A DNA stretch of 10,206 nt from Chloroflexota bacterium (GCA_003648125.1 QMOE01000035.1:1-10206); one strand, 5' to 3'. Shown: positions 1 to 6,064, counted from the first letter of the stretch. The notes: a model not told the origin generated them from the letters alone. Numbers and translations: made by a program.

Positions 1-244
1 CGCATGCGGGCGGGGACGCCCGCGTTCCCAGGCAGTCATCGGAACGCGGGCATTTTGCCCGCACCATCCATGCGGCCAGGATGGCCGCATGCGGGCGGGG
101 ACGCCCGCGTTCCCAGGCAGTCATCGGAACGCGGGCATTTTGCCCGCACCATCCATACGGCCAGGATGGCCGCGCTCCCAGGCAGTCATCGGAACGCGGG
201 CATCTTGCCCGCACCATCCATGCGGCCAGGATGCCCGCGCTCCA
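1..244. repeat. Tandem GC-rich palindromic repeat, 85 bp unit
   Basis: Two nearly identical 85 bp units (1-85 and 86-170, one difference seen) are followed by a third (171-235) that lacks 20 bp, then a 9 bp remnant (236-244). Each full unit contains three hairpin-forming blocks: GCGGGCG-ggga-CGCCCGC, GCGGGCA-ttt-TGCCCGC and TGCGGCCA-gga-TGGCCGCA. The 20 bp missing from the third copy match the first hairpin block almost exactly. The array starts at the window edge and may extend to the left. It ends about 20 bp before the -35 box of the next gene. Reading frames through it give low-complexity peptides (NAGILPA-type), which are translation artefacts. Confidence 0.9.
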
Positions 245-263
245 ATGACCAAGTTTTACCCGT

Positions 264-292
264 TTGACTTTTCGGCGCAAGGGTGGTAAACT
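264..292 (+). promoter_or_regulatory. Sigma-70-type promoter for the RRM gene
   Basis: A -35 box TTGACT (264-269) is separated by 17 bp from a -10 box TAAACT (287-292). Spacing is optimal, and the boxes match consensus at 5 of 6 and 4 of 6 positions. Transcription would start near 299-300, giving a leader of about 100 nt before the ATG at 401. It is the best-looking promoter in the window. No operator palindrome overlaps it. Confidence 0.65.
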
Positions 293-335
293 AGGATTGT
301 AGTGGAACGAAGTAGGCTTTGACTGTGTGTGGGAG

Positions 336-373
336 AGACCGTCCTGGCTTGCGGAGACCGGACGGTCTTTTTT
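336..373 (+). terminator. Attenuator-like intrinsic terminator in the RRM leader
   Basis: A perfect 9 bp inverted repeat, AGACCGTCC (336-344) and GGACGGTCT (360-368), encloses a 15 nt loop and runs directly into six T (368-373). This is the shape of a rho-independent terminator, yet it lies downstream of the 264-292 promoter and 27 bp upstream of the RRM start codon. A second AGACC (355-359) could instead pair with GGTCT (364-368) in a smaller 5 bp hairpin. It could be a regulated attenuator, the end of a roughly 75 nt small RNA starting near 299, or the terminator of an upstream transcript. The structure is directly visible; the role is inference. Confidence 0.65.
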
Positions 374-400
374 GTTTTCACGTAAAAAAGGAGAAGAAAC

Positions 401-703
401 ATGGGTAAAAAACTGTACGTCGGCAACCTGAGTTACCAGACAACCGAAGCGGCTCTAACCGATCTCTTTGGAGCACTGGGAGAGATCGTCTCTGTGAATC
501 TTATAATGGACCGTGTAACGGGCCATTCGAGAGGCTTTGCGTTCGTCGAGATGGCAGAGGAGAGCACCGCCCAGCAAGCTATCAAAGAGCTTGACGGCAA
601 AAACGTGGACGGACGAGACATCAAGGTATCAGAAGCCCGCCCCAAGCGCTCCAACCGGGACAGAGATTCCTGGGGCGGCGGCGGGGGCGGTCGCCGCTAC
701 TAG
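401..703 (+). CDS. RRM-domain RNA-binding protein, glycine-rich tail
   Basis: This 100 aa protein is a single RNA recognition motif followed by a short basic, glycine-rich tail. RNP2 is LYVGNL (residues 5-10) and RNP1 is RGFAFVEM (44-51), with the aromatic residues that stack on RNA bases in place. The tail (about 80-100) has arginines, six consecutive glycines and a final RRY. Size and layout match the small bacterial Rbp/GRP-like proteins, some of which in cyanobacteria are cold-induced. They act in the cytoplasm on single-stranded RNA, probably as chaperones or post-transcriptional regulators. The ATG follows AAAGGAG at a spacing of 7. The gene has its own promoter and a terminator-bearing leader, so control by attenuation is plausible. 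No intrinsic terminator was seen after the stop. RNA targets cannot be read from the sequence. Confidence 0.95.
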   Translation: MGKKLYVGNLSYQTTEAALTDLFGALGEIVSVNLIMDRVTGHSRGFAFVEMAEESTAQQAIKELDGKNVDGRDIKVSEARPKRSNRDRDSWGGGGGGRRY

Positions 704-927
704 ACCAGCGCAATAAAAAGTGGGACAATGTAATCGCGGCTTCCATACCTCGTGGAGCGGCACGATATGGAAGTCGCGGCTGCGGTGTAATTGCCCCAGA
801 ATATTGAAATAGCACCAACCTTCAGGCCGTCGTGATGCGTCATTCTGAGAGAGCGTAGAACGCGGACAAGTACGGGTTGCACACAAATTCTCTGCGTGCG
901 TGTTTACCACTGGCTTCCACATCAGCA
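704..927. other. Intergenic stretch after the RRM gene
   Basis: Apart from the 735-778 hairpin, the stretch holds a short sequence at 837-862 (GTCATTCTGAGAGAGCG and onward) that resembles a decayed copy of the GTCATT-type palindromic repeats found elsewhere in the window. No convincing promoter for the downstream genes was found. Minus-strand frames are open here (to about position 943) but have no ribosome binding site and are low-complexity, so they are not called as genes. Confidence 0.4.
735..778. repeat. Long imperfect hairpin downstream of the RRM gene
   Basis: CGCGGCTTCCATA (735-747) pairs with TATGGAAGTCGCG (766-778), 13 bp with one position that is G-U in RNA. Inside it, TCGTG (750-754) pairs with CACGA (761-765) around a GAGCGG loop, leaving only a two-base CC bulge. 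No T-run follows, so it is not a standard intrinsic terminator. It may protect the 3' end of the RRM transcript or be a lone palindromic repeat. Confidence 0.6.
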
Positions 928-1305
928 ATGAGACGCCAATCACAGCGCAAGCACAAGAGTTCCCCAGAATACCTCGATCAGCAAGTCTTTGCCGCGCACT
1001 TGGAGGCCATCACGCGGCAGGCCGGCCTTGACCTATATATCATCCTACACGGGGAAGCGGTGCGCTGCAAGCTGAACTCGGCCTACCAACTCTCCCCCCG
1101 CCGTCTGGATGATATTATACATACACATCTGCACACCCTCGGCCACGTGTCTCCAACCTCTCTCCCACCCACAGATGAAAAAATCACCCACTCACTGTTG
1201 CCCATGCTCAACTCGACTCAATGGCTCAACGATGTCGAGCAGCGTAGGGGCATCCCTCCGGTACATCGTCGCCCCTTCGTCGCCGGACTGAAGGAAACGA
1301 TATGA
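928..1305 (+). CDS. Small hypothetical protein upstream of the M32 carboxypeptidase
   Basis: This is a 125 aa reading frame that I do not recognise. The N-terminus is basic (MRRQSQRKHK). No signal peptide, membrane segment or known motif is visible, and the composition is that of a soluble protein with several histidines and arginines. The frame is open from TTG 877, but ATG 928 is the first ATG; neither start has a good ribosome binding site. Support for coding comes from the third codon positions, which are GC-rich like those of the neighbours, and from the ATGA overlap of its stop with the start of the carboxypeptidase gene, which suggests translational coupling. It could still be a non-coding open frame or a decayed gene. 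No function is proposed. Confidence 0.45.
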   Translation: MRRQSQRKHKSSPEYLDQQVFAAHLEAITRQAGLDLYIILHGEAVRCKLNSAYQLSPRRLDDIIHTHLHTLGHVSPTSLPPTDEKITHSLLPMLNSTQWLNDVEQRRGIPPVHRRPFVAGLKETI

Positions 1306-2807
1306 AAATCAAATTAAAGGCACTAGAAACCCACCTTGCCGAGATCAACGATCTGGAATCAGCTGCCGCGCTGTTAAGCTGGGATCAGAACACCCACATG
1401 CCACCCGGCGGCGCGCCGGCGCGCGCGCGGCAGATCGCCACGCTGGAGCGGCTGGCACACGAAAAATTCACCGCCGCCGCTATAGGTAAACTATTGGACG
1501 ATCTGCGCCCCTACGAGGAGAGCCTGCCCTACGATGCGGACGAGGCCAGCCTCATCCGCGTCACGCGGCGCGACTATGAGCGGGCGCTAAAAGTTCCCCC
1601 ATCGTTTGTGGCCGAGTTCTCCGATCACAGGTCTGCCTCATTCCAGGCCTGGACGGAGGCCCGCCCGGCGAACGACTTTGCCAAAATGCAGCCCTACCTC
1701 GAAAAAACACTCGACCTGAGCCGGCAACTGGCTGACTTTTTTCCCGGCTACGAGCACATCGCCGACCCGCTGATTGATTTCTCGGACTATGGCATAAAGA
1801 CCTCGACCATGCGCGCTACCTTTGCAGAACTGCGAGAACAACTCTTGCCCATCGTGCAGGCGATCACTGCCCAACCGCCCGCGGACGATAGATGCCTACA
1901 CCAAACTTTCCCCGAAGCACAGCAGTTGGCATTTGGGCTGCAAGTCATCAACCGCTTCGGCTACGACTTTGAGCGCGGGCGGCAAGACAAGGCCCCCCAC
2001 CCGTTCACGATAGATTTCTCAATCGGCGACGTGCGCATCACCACCCGCGTCAAGAGGAACAACCTGGGCGACGCGCTATTCAGCACGATGCACGAGGCCG
2101 GTCACGCCATGTACGAGCAGGGCATCTGCACAGATTTCGAGGGGACGCCACTGGCTAGCGGAGCATCCTCAGGCATCCACGAGAGCCAATCTCGCCTGTG
2201 GGAAAACATCGTCGGGCGCAGTCGGGTCTTTTGGCGCTTTTTCTACCCCAAATTGCAAGAGATTTTCCCCAATCAACTAAAGAACGTGCCTATGGAGACG
2301 TTCTACCGGGCGATCAACAAGGTCTCACGCTCACTGATCCGCACAGACGCCGACGAAGTGACATACAACCTCCACGTCCTGCTGCGCTTTGACTTTGAAC
2401 TGCGCCTGCTCGAAGGCAACCTGGCCGTGCGCGATCTGCCAAAGGCGTGGCGCGAGCGCTTCCAGACCGACCTGGGGATAACCCCGCTGGACGACCGCGA
2501 TGGCGTGCTGCAAGATATGCATTGGTATTCCGACACCATCGGCGGCGCGTTCCAGGGGTACACGCTGGGCAACATCATGAGCGCCCAGTTCTTTGCGCTG
2601 GCACTGCAAGCCCATCCCGAAATCACCAGTGAGATCAAGAGAGGAAAATTCGATACTCTGCACGGCTGGCTAAGTGAGAACATCTACCAGCACGGGCGCA
2701 AATACACACCGTCTGAACTGATCGAGCGCGTCACCGGCGGGCCGATGAGCATTGAGCCGTACATCCACTATCTGCGGAACAAGTACGGAGAGTTGTACGA
2801 TCTGTAG
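1302..2807 (+). CDS. M32-family metallocarboxypeptidase (carboxypeptidase Taq)
   Basis: This 501 aa protein is a zinc carboxypeptidase that removes C-terminal amino acids from peptides, probably in the cytoplasm since no signal peptide is present. All M32 signature motifs are intact: HPF (233-235), DVRIT (243-247), the zinc site HEAGH (264-268) with its catalytic Glu265, HESQ (293-296, where Glu294 is the third zinc ligand), IRTDAD (346-351) and GVLQDMHW (401-408). The N-terminal LSWDQ...MPPGG block is also typical. Length is normal for the family (about 500). ATG 1302 follows AAGGA (1291-1295) with a spacing of 6 and overlaps the stop of the preceding ORF. The likely role is peptide turnover; family members are broad-specificity enzymes that dislike C-terminal proline. 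Nothing is missing, so it should be active. Confidence 0.97.
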   Translation: MKIKLKALETHLAEINDLESAAALLSWDQNTHMPPGGAPARARQIATLERLAHEKFTAAAIGKLLDDLRPYEESLPYDADEASLIRVTRRDYERALKVPPSFVAEFSDHRSASFQAWTEARPANDFAKMQPYLEKTLDLSRQLADFFPGYEHIADPLIDFSDYGIKTSTMRATFAELREQLLPIVQAITAQPPADDRCLHQTFPEAQQLAFGLQVINRFGYDFERGRQDKAPHPFTIDFSIGDVRITTRVKRNNLGDALFSTMHEAGHAMYEQGICTDFEGTPLASGASSGIHESQSRLWENIVGRSRVFWRFFYPKLQEIFPNQLKNVPMETFYRAINKVSRSLIRTDADEVTYNLHVLLRFDFELRLLEGNLAVRDLPKAWRERFQTDLGITPLDDRDGVLQDMHWYSDTIGGAFQGYTLGNIMSAQFFALALQAHPEITSEIKRGKFDTLHGWLSENIYQHGRKYTPSELIERVTGGPMSIEPYIHYLRNKYGELYDL

Positions 2808-2835
2808 ACGCGATGAGCGTCAAGCAATCGAGGGA

Positions 2836-3570
2836 ATGAACGACCTACTAGAACAAGGCATCACCGCCCTTCAAAACGGGGATAAGATAAAGGCACGCCG
2901 ATTGTTCAGCCGCGCTATTCAAGCGCATCCTCAAAGCGAACAAGTCTGGCTGTGGTTGTCCGGTGCTGTAGATAGCGAGGAGGAACGGTTGATGTGCCTG
3001 AACAAAGTTCTGGCGCTCAACCCAGGCAACGGGGCGGCACGGCAAGGAGTGAGCGCGATTCGGCAGAAACAGGCAAGCCGACCCACGGAGGCAGTAGCCG
3101 CCTTCCCTTGGATCCCCAGGCCCACTGCCGAACGGCCACGACCAGCCCAACCTACTTTCTACACCCTGGACCATTCCTGCACGCTAGACCAACTACCTCC
3201 AGAGCAGCGGCAAGCACTAGAGGGTTTTACTCAACTCGTTGCCCAAGAGCTAGTCAGCCGCCGGAGCCGAAAAGAAATCATTGAGCGGTTGATCAAACGA
3301 GGCTTTCCACGCACAGCAGTGAAACAGTTCGTCAACGGATTAGCACCAGCGAGTTTCTCCCGTGACCGGATGCTCAGACGCCGCAGGTACGGGAAAATGA
3401 TGATAACAGGGCTATTCCTAACCCTCTTCGGCGTCGGGGGCACCGTCGTCACATACATCGTTGCCCAAAAATTGGGAAGCTCATATTTATACATTTATTA
3501 CGGCGCTATCTTTATCGGCCTCGTAAATTTCGTCATAGGCTTCATCGGGTGGTCAGTGAACCAGTTCTAA
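2836..3570 (+). CDS. TPR-repeat protein with two C-terminal membrane helices
   Basis: This is a 244 aa protein of unknown function. Residues 1-75 form two TPR-like helical repeats (ALQNGDKIKARRLFSRAIQ, then a WLWLSGAVDS...CLNKVLALNPGN block), a style common in Chloroflexota proteins. A proline-rich linker follows (about 85-107). Next comes a charged helical patch (about 127-168) containing KEIIERLIKRGFPRTAVKQFV. The C-terminus has two hydrophobic helices (about 188-210 and 217-241) preceded by RRRRYGK, so the TPR part should face the cytoplasm by the positive-inside rule. The frame is open back to 2752, inside the carboxypeptidase gene, but those residues look unnatural. ATG 2836 begins a good TPR, although its GAGGGA lies too close to be ideal. 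It sits 28 bp after the carboxypeptidase stop and is probably co-transcribed. It may be a membrane-anchored scaffold. Confidence 0.85.
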   Translation: MNDLLEQGITALQNGDKIKARRLFSRAIQAHPQSEQVWLWLSGAVDSEEERLMCLNKVLALNPGNGAARQGVSAIRQKQASRPTEAVAAFPWIPRPTAERPRPAQPTFYTLDHSCTLDQLPPEQRQALEGFTQLVAQELVSRRSRKEIIERLIKRGFPRTAVKQFVNGLAPASFSRDRMLRRRRYGKMMITGLFLTLFGVGGTVVTYIVAQKLGSSYLYIYYGAIFIGLVNFVIGFIGWSVNQF

Positions 3571-3608
3571 TCACCCAAAGCTACCTCGAATAAAAGGGCG
3601 CAGCAAAT

Positions 3609-4076
3609 ATGCGCAAACAACCCAACTCTCGCATGTGCTTCCTCTGTGGTCAACAGAACCCGGTCGGCCTGAAATTATCATTCTACGAAGACTCGAAAGC
3701 CAGGCAGGTGCGGGCCGAATTCAGCGTGCCGGACGAGTACCAGGGCTACCCCGGCGTCGTCCACGGTGGCATCGTCGCAGCCGTGTTGGATGAGATCTCT
3801 GGGCGAGCGGTGATGCTGGATAGTTCAGACGATAACATGATGGCAACACTGCGCCTCACCGTCCGCTACCGCCACCCGACTCCCACCGAGACTCCGCTGA
3901 CCGCCGTCGGCTGGGTGGAGCGAATGAGCGGAATGGGGGCGCGGGTGGCCGGCGAGATTCGCTTGCTCGATGGCACCGTCACTGCCGAGTGCGAGGCTAC
4001 CGTAGGCAAGGTGCCGGAGGAGTTTCTCACTGAATGGGAAAAGGAAAAGCAATACTGGAAGGTGTACGAAGAGTAG
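3609..4076 (+). CDS. PaaI-like hotdog-fold thioesterase
   Basis: This 155 aa protein is a single hotdog domain that probably hydrolyses acyl-CoA thioesters in the cytoplasm. The N-terminal CFLCGQQNPVGLKL block (10-23) is typical of a PaaI/THEM4-like subgroup. HGG (52-54) starts the long central helix, and Asp61, with Glu62 beside it, aligns with the catalytic Asp that follows HGG in PaaI. The rest follows the hotdog beta-sheet pattern, and the C-terminus is charged (EKEKQYWKVYEE). ATG 3609 is preceded by AAAGGG about ten bases upstream, a weak but acceptable site. It lies 38 bp after the TPR gene on the same strand and may be co-transcribed. The acyl substrate cannot be told from sequence. 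No coenzyme A or phenylacetate pathway genes are adjacent, so a general housekeeping thioesterase is as likely as a pathway enzyme. Confidence 0.92.
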   Translation: MRKQPNSRMCFLCGQQNPVGLKLSFYEDSKARQVRAEFSVPDEYQGYPGVVHGGIVAAVLDEISGRAVMLDSSDDNMMATLRLTVRYRHPTPTETPLTAVGWVERMSGMGARVAGEIRLLDGTVTAECEATVGKVPEEFLTEWEKEKQYWKVYEE

Positions 4077-4134
4077 GTTCAGGTGATAGAAGAAAAGATG
4101 TCTTGCCAGCGGCGGCACTGGTCGCACCCTGACC

Positions 4135-4176
4135 GTCATTGCGAGGATGAGATTGCTTCGCTGCGCTCGCAATGAC
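4135..4176. repeat. Short GTCATTGCGAG palindromic repeat
   Basis: Perfect 11 bp terminal inverted repeats, GTCATTGCGAG (4135-4145) and CTCGCAATGAC (4166-4176), enclose a 20 bp core containing GATTGCTTCGCTGCG. The same ends bound the longer element at 10063-10196. Repeats with this end sequence are, from memory, frequent in several bacterial phyla, including Dehalococcoides. The hairpin is followed by CGTTTT on the plus strand and might end the thioesterase transcript. Confidence 0.85.
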
Positions 4177-4233
4177 ACGTTTTAGAAATGCCGTCTGGTC
4201 ACTTCCAGGTATGCCTGAACAGATAGTTATACT

Positions 4234-4334
4234 GTATCATCTCAATAATCCGGGGGAATGTAGGTCGGAATGGTATTCCGACCAGCCGGATTACCAATCC
4301 GGCCTACAAATGCCCCAACTTTTTGAGAAGATAC
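4234..4334. mobile_element. MITE-like element with 8 bp target duplication
   Basis: The element is 101 bp with 12 bp terminal inverted repeats, GTATCATCTCAA (4234-4245) and TTGAGAAGATAC (4323-4334), matching at 11 of 12 positions. The direct repeat GTTATACT flanks it exactly (4226-4233 and 4335-4342), as expected of an 8 bp target-site duplication. The core holds two adjacent perfect hairpins: GGTCGGAAT-ggt-ATTCCGACC (4263-4283) and GCCGGATT-acc-AATCCGGC (4285-4303). Both are closed by TGTA/TACA (4259-4262 and 4305-4308), so a cruciform is possible. It is too short to encode a transposase and must be moved in trans. Its parent family is unknown; an 8 bp duplication fits several insertion sequence families, among them IS66 and ISL3. 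Confidence 0.75.
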
Positions 4335-4383
4335 GTTATACTGCTCGCGGCCACAATCTTGCATTTCGGACTGCTCAGCCTGC

Positions 4384-4438
4384 TTGGTCTCGATACGGCC
4401 CTTCGGGCCTACTCGACCGGCGCTCGCTATTCGACCAA
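4384..4438. repeat. Imperfect palindromic repeat with GGCCC-ttc-GGGCC core
   Basis: TTGGTC (4384-4389) and GACCAA (4433-4438) form the outer arms, continued imperfectly by TCGATA and TATTC. The inner part is a perfect GGCCC-ttc-GGGCC hairpin (4397-4409) followed by TACTCGACC. The pattern TCGATACG...CTACTCGACC resembles dispersed palindromic repeats I recall from actinobacterial genomes; this comparison is from memory and unchecked. Confidence 0.5.
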
Positions 4439-4493
4439 CGACTGCTTCACCAGTCTGAAAAGTAAAACTTTATGCCCGTGCCAAGTATACCCC

Positions 4494-4527
4494 AAAACAA
4501 AACGGCGCGAGGACAAATCTCGCGCCG
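4494..4527 (-). terminator. Intrinsic terminator of the atp-mreB operon
   Basis: Read on the minus strand, CGGCGCGAG pairs with CTCGCGCCG (9 bp, perfect; plus positions 4519-4527 and 4503-4511) around a 7 nt loop. It is followed at once by TTTTGTTTT (4502-4494). The hairpin begins about 46 bp after the mreB stop. The plus-strand side has no good T-run, so the signal is directional and belongs to the minus-strand operon. Confidence 0.9.
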
Positions 4528-4573
4528 CTCATTCTTTCAGGGTAACTGCTCAGGTGCCTTTTAGGTTCTCGTG

Positions 4574-5578
4574 CTACAGTTCAGGGATGGTACGGCGAAG
4601 GATTTTGTATTGCTCCAGGGCTTGCCCCGCTCCCAGCGCCACACAAGCGATTGGAGCATCGGCCACGTAAGTCGGCACTCCGGTCTCGCGGGCAATCAAT
4701 TCATCCAACCGGCGCAACAGCGCGCCGCCACCGACGAGTACCATGCCCCGGTCAATGATGTCTGACGATAGCTCCGGCGGGGTCTTTTCCAGCACAGATC
4801 GAATCACAGAGAGCACCGCCGCGAGAGGTTCGGAGAGTGCCTCCGTTACCTCCTCAGAACCGATTTTGATGGTGCGGGGCAGCCCAGCAACTTGATCGCG
4901 GCCCTGCACCTCCATCTTTATCTCCTCCTCCAAAGGCAGCGCCGAACCAATGTTGATCTTGATCTCCTCGGCCGTCGGCTGACCGATCATCAAATTATAC
5001 TTGCGGCGGATGTAGGCCGCAATCGCCTCATCCATACGCAAGCCACCGATGCGGATCGAATTTGCCACCACGATCCCATTCATGGCAAAGACAGCCGCCT
5101 CCGTCGCGCCACCTCCCAGATCAACGACCATACTGCCTGCCGGCGTACCGACTGGCAAATCAGCGCCCAGCGCCCCGGCTAAAGGCTCCGGTATCAGATG
5201 AGCACGGCTGGCACCTGCCTCCATCGCCGCCTTCCGCACCGCCCGCTTCTCCACGCTCGTCACCCCATACGGCACGCTGATCATCACGCGCGGTTTGAAC
5301 AAGCCCAAGCCCCCGGCGGCCTTGCGGATAAAGTACTCTAACATGCTCTTGGTCACCTGGTAATCAGCGATGACACCATCACGCAACGGCCGCACCACTT
5401 CGATTGCATCTGGCGTGCGGCCAAGCATAGCTTTGGCTTCCTCGCCCACAGCCATGATCTTGTATTCCTCAGCCGAGATAGCGACGACAGATGGCTCCTG
5501 CAAGACGATTCCCCGCCCTTGCACATTTACCAACACATTGACCGTACCCAGGTCAATCCCAAGTTGCTTACTTAACAT
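4574..5578 (-). CDS. mreB: MreB/Mbl rod-shape-determining actin homologue
   Basis: This 334 aa actin-fold ATPase forms membrane-associated filaments that guide side-wall synthesis and cell elongation. The phosphate-1 loop is IDLGTVN (8-14), where most MreBs have DLGTAN. The second phosphate motif is [10 protein letters not shown] (151-160), the adenosine motif is VLVGGGALL (280-288), and the [14 protein letters not shown] segment (129-142) carries the conserved Glu. Length is normal. ATG 5578 follows AAGGAG at 5 bp spacing. The gene starts 13 bp after atpC and ends before a strong terminator, so it should be the last gene of the ATP synthase operon. No mreC or mreD follows. A member of the Hsp70/FtsA superfamily other than MreB is unlikely given the length and motifs. 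Confidence 0.93.
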   Translation of the reverse strand: MLSKQLGIDLGTVNVLVNVQGRGIVLQEPSVVAISAEEYKIMAVGEEAKAMLGRTPDAIEVVRPLRDGVIADYQVTKSMLEYFIRKAAGGLGLFKPRVMISVPYGVTSVEKRAVRKAAMEAGASRAHLIPEPLAGALGADLPVGTPAGSMVVDLGGGATEAAVFAMNGIVVANSIRIGGLRMDEAIAAYIRRKYNLMIGQPTAEEIKINIGSALPLEEEIKMEVQGRDQVAGLPRTIKIGSEEVTEALSEPLAAVLSVIRSVLEKTPPELSSDIIDRGMVLVGGGALLRRLDELIARETGVPTYVADAPIACVALGAGQALEQYKILRRTIPEL

Positions 5579-5591
5579 TCAATCTCCTTGC

Positions 5592-6035
5592 CTACTCGCT
5601 GCCACCCGCCTCGGGATATGCTTGTACCGGCCGGCGGCGACGATGTCTCGCCACCCTGAGCCGCACCTGAGAGCGCCGCAGCGCCACGGCAGTCAGTCGC
5701 CTTTCCTCTGGCGGGGCTTTGCTCAACATCTCTATCGCCCGCTGGCGAGCCGCCTCCGCTCTGGCATCGTCAATCTCTTCAGCCCGCTCGGCCACATCAG
5801 CCAGAACAATCACTTTATCAGGCAGGACGTGCATAAAGCCGCCGTGAATGGCAAAGTATTCCTCCTCTTCGCCCTTCCTGGCAAGCAGTTCTCCCTCCTC
5901 CAGTTCAGTGATTAGCGGAGCGTGGTGGGGCAAAATACCCAACTGCCCCTCAATGCCCGGCGCAAGCACACAGTCTACTTCGCCGCTGTACAACTCTCGC
6001 TCTGGAGAGACAATGGTCAATTTTAAGCCAGGCAC
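5592..6035 (-). CDS. atpC: F1 ATP synthase epsilon subunit
   Basis: This 147 aa subunit forms part of the central rotor stalk; it links gamma to the c-ring and can inhibit ATP hydrolysis through its C-terminal helices. Residues 1-85 are the beta-sandwich, with the family block GQLGILPHHAPLIT (30-43). The rest (about 86-125) is the two-helix domain, and the tail beyond it is very rich in arginine (RRSQVRLRVARHRRRRP) and slightly longer than usual. The start is GTG 6035, preceded on the coding strand by AGGGGG with 6-7 bp spacing; no upstream alternative is needed. It lies 29 bp after atpD and 13 bp before mreB, and is co-transcribed with both. Confidence 0.95.
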   Translation of the reverse strand: MPGLKLTIVSPERELYSGEVDCVLAPGIEGQLGILPHHAPLITELEEGELLARKGEEEEYFAIHGGFMHVLPDKVIVLADVAERAEEIDDARAEAARQRAIEMLSKAPPEERRLTAVALRRSQVRLRVARHRRRRPVQAYPEAGGSE

Positions 6036-6064
6036 GCGTATCCCCCTACTTTCAGCCTAACACT

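Larger units (their letters stand above)
4077..4573. other. Convergent intergenic region packed with small repeats
   Basis: This 497 bp gap lies between the thioesterase gene (plus) and mreB (minus). It contains a 42 bp GTCATTGCGAG palindrome, a 101 bp MITE-like element, another palindromic repeat around 4384-4438 and the minus-strand operon terminator at 4494-4527, each listed separately. Reading frames crossing it (for example 4172-4465 and 4323-4670) run through these repeats and are not called as genes. No clear intrinsic terminator for the thioesterase transcript was found; the 4135-4176 hairpin followed by GTTTT may serve. Confidence 0.7.

Noticed and set aside
1..244. CRISPR array
   Set aside because: The units are contiguous 85 bp tandem copies with no unique spacers between short repeats, and no cas genes are present.
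4..289. Two overlapping plus-strand open frames with NAGILPA-type peptides
   Set aside because: They are translations of the tandem palindromic repeat, and the same peptide appears in more than one frame. There is no ribosome binding site.
433..943. Several minus-strand open frames across and after the RRM gene
   Set aside because: They overlap a certain gene or low-complexity spacer, lack ribosome binding sites and resemble no protein family.
2813..2839. Eight-codon mini-ORF whose TGA overlaps the ATG of the TPR gene
   Set aside because: It has no clear ribosome binding site and the arrangement can arise by chance. It might help reinitiation, but nothing supports that.
4234..4334. tRNA-like cloverleaf
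   Set aside because: The paired hairpins lack the D, anticodon and T-loop signatures, and the flanking target duplication marks it as a mobile element.
4172..4670. Two plus-strand open frames between the thioesterase gene and mreB
   Set aside because: They run through the MITE, the palindromic repeat and the terminator and into antisense of mreB. Codon content and peptides look non-coding.
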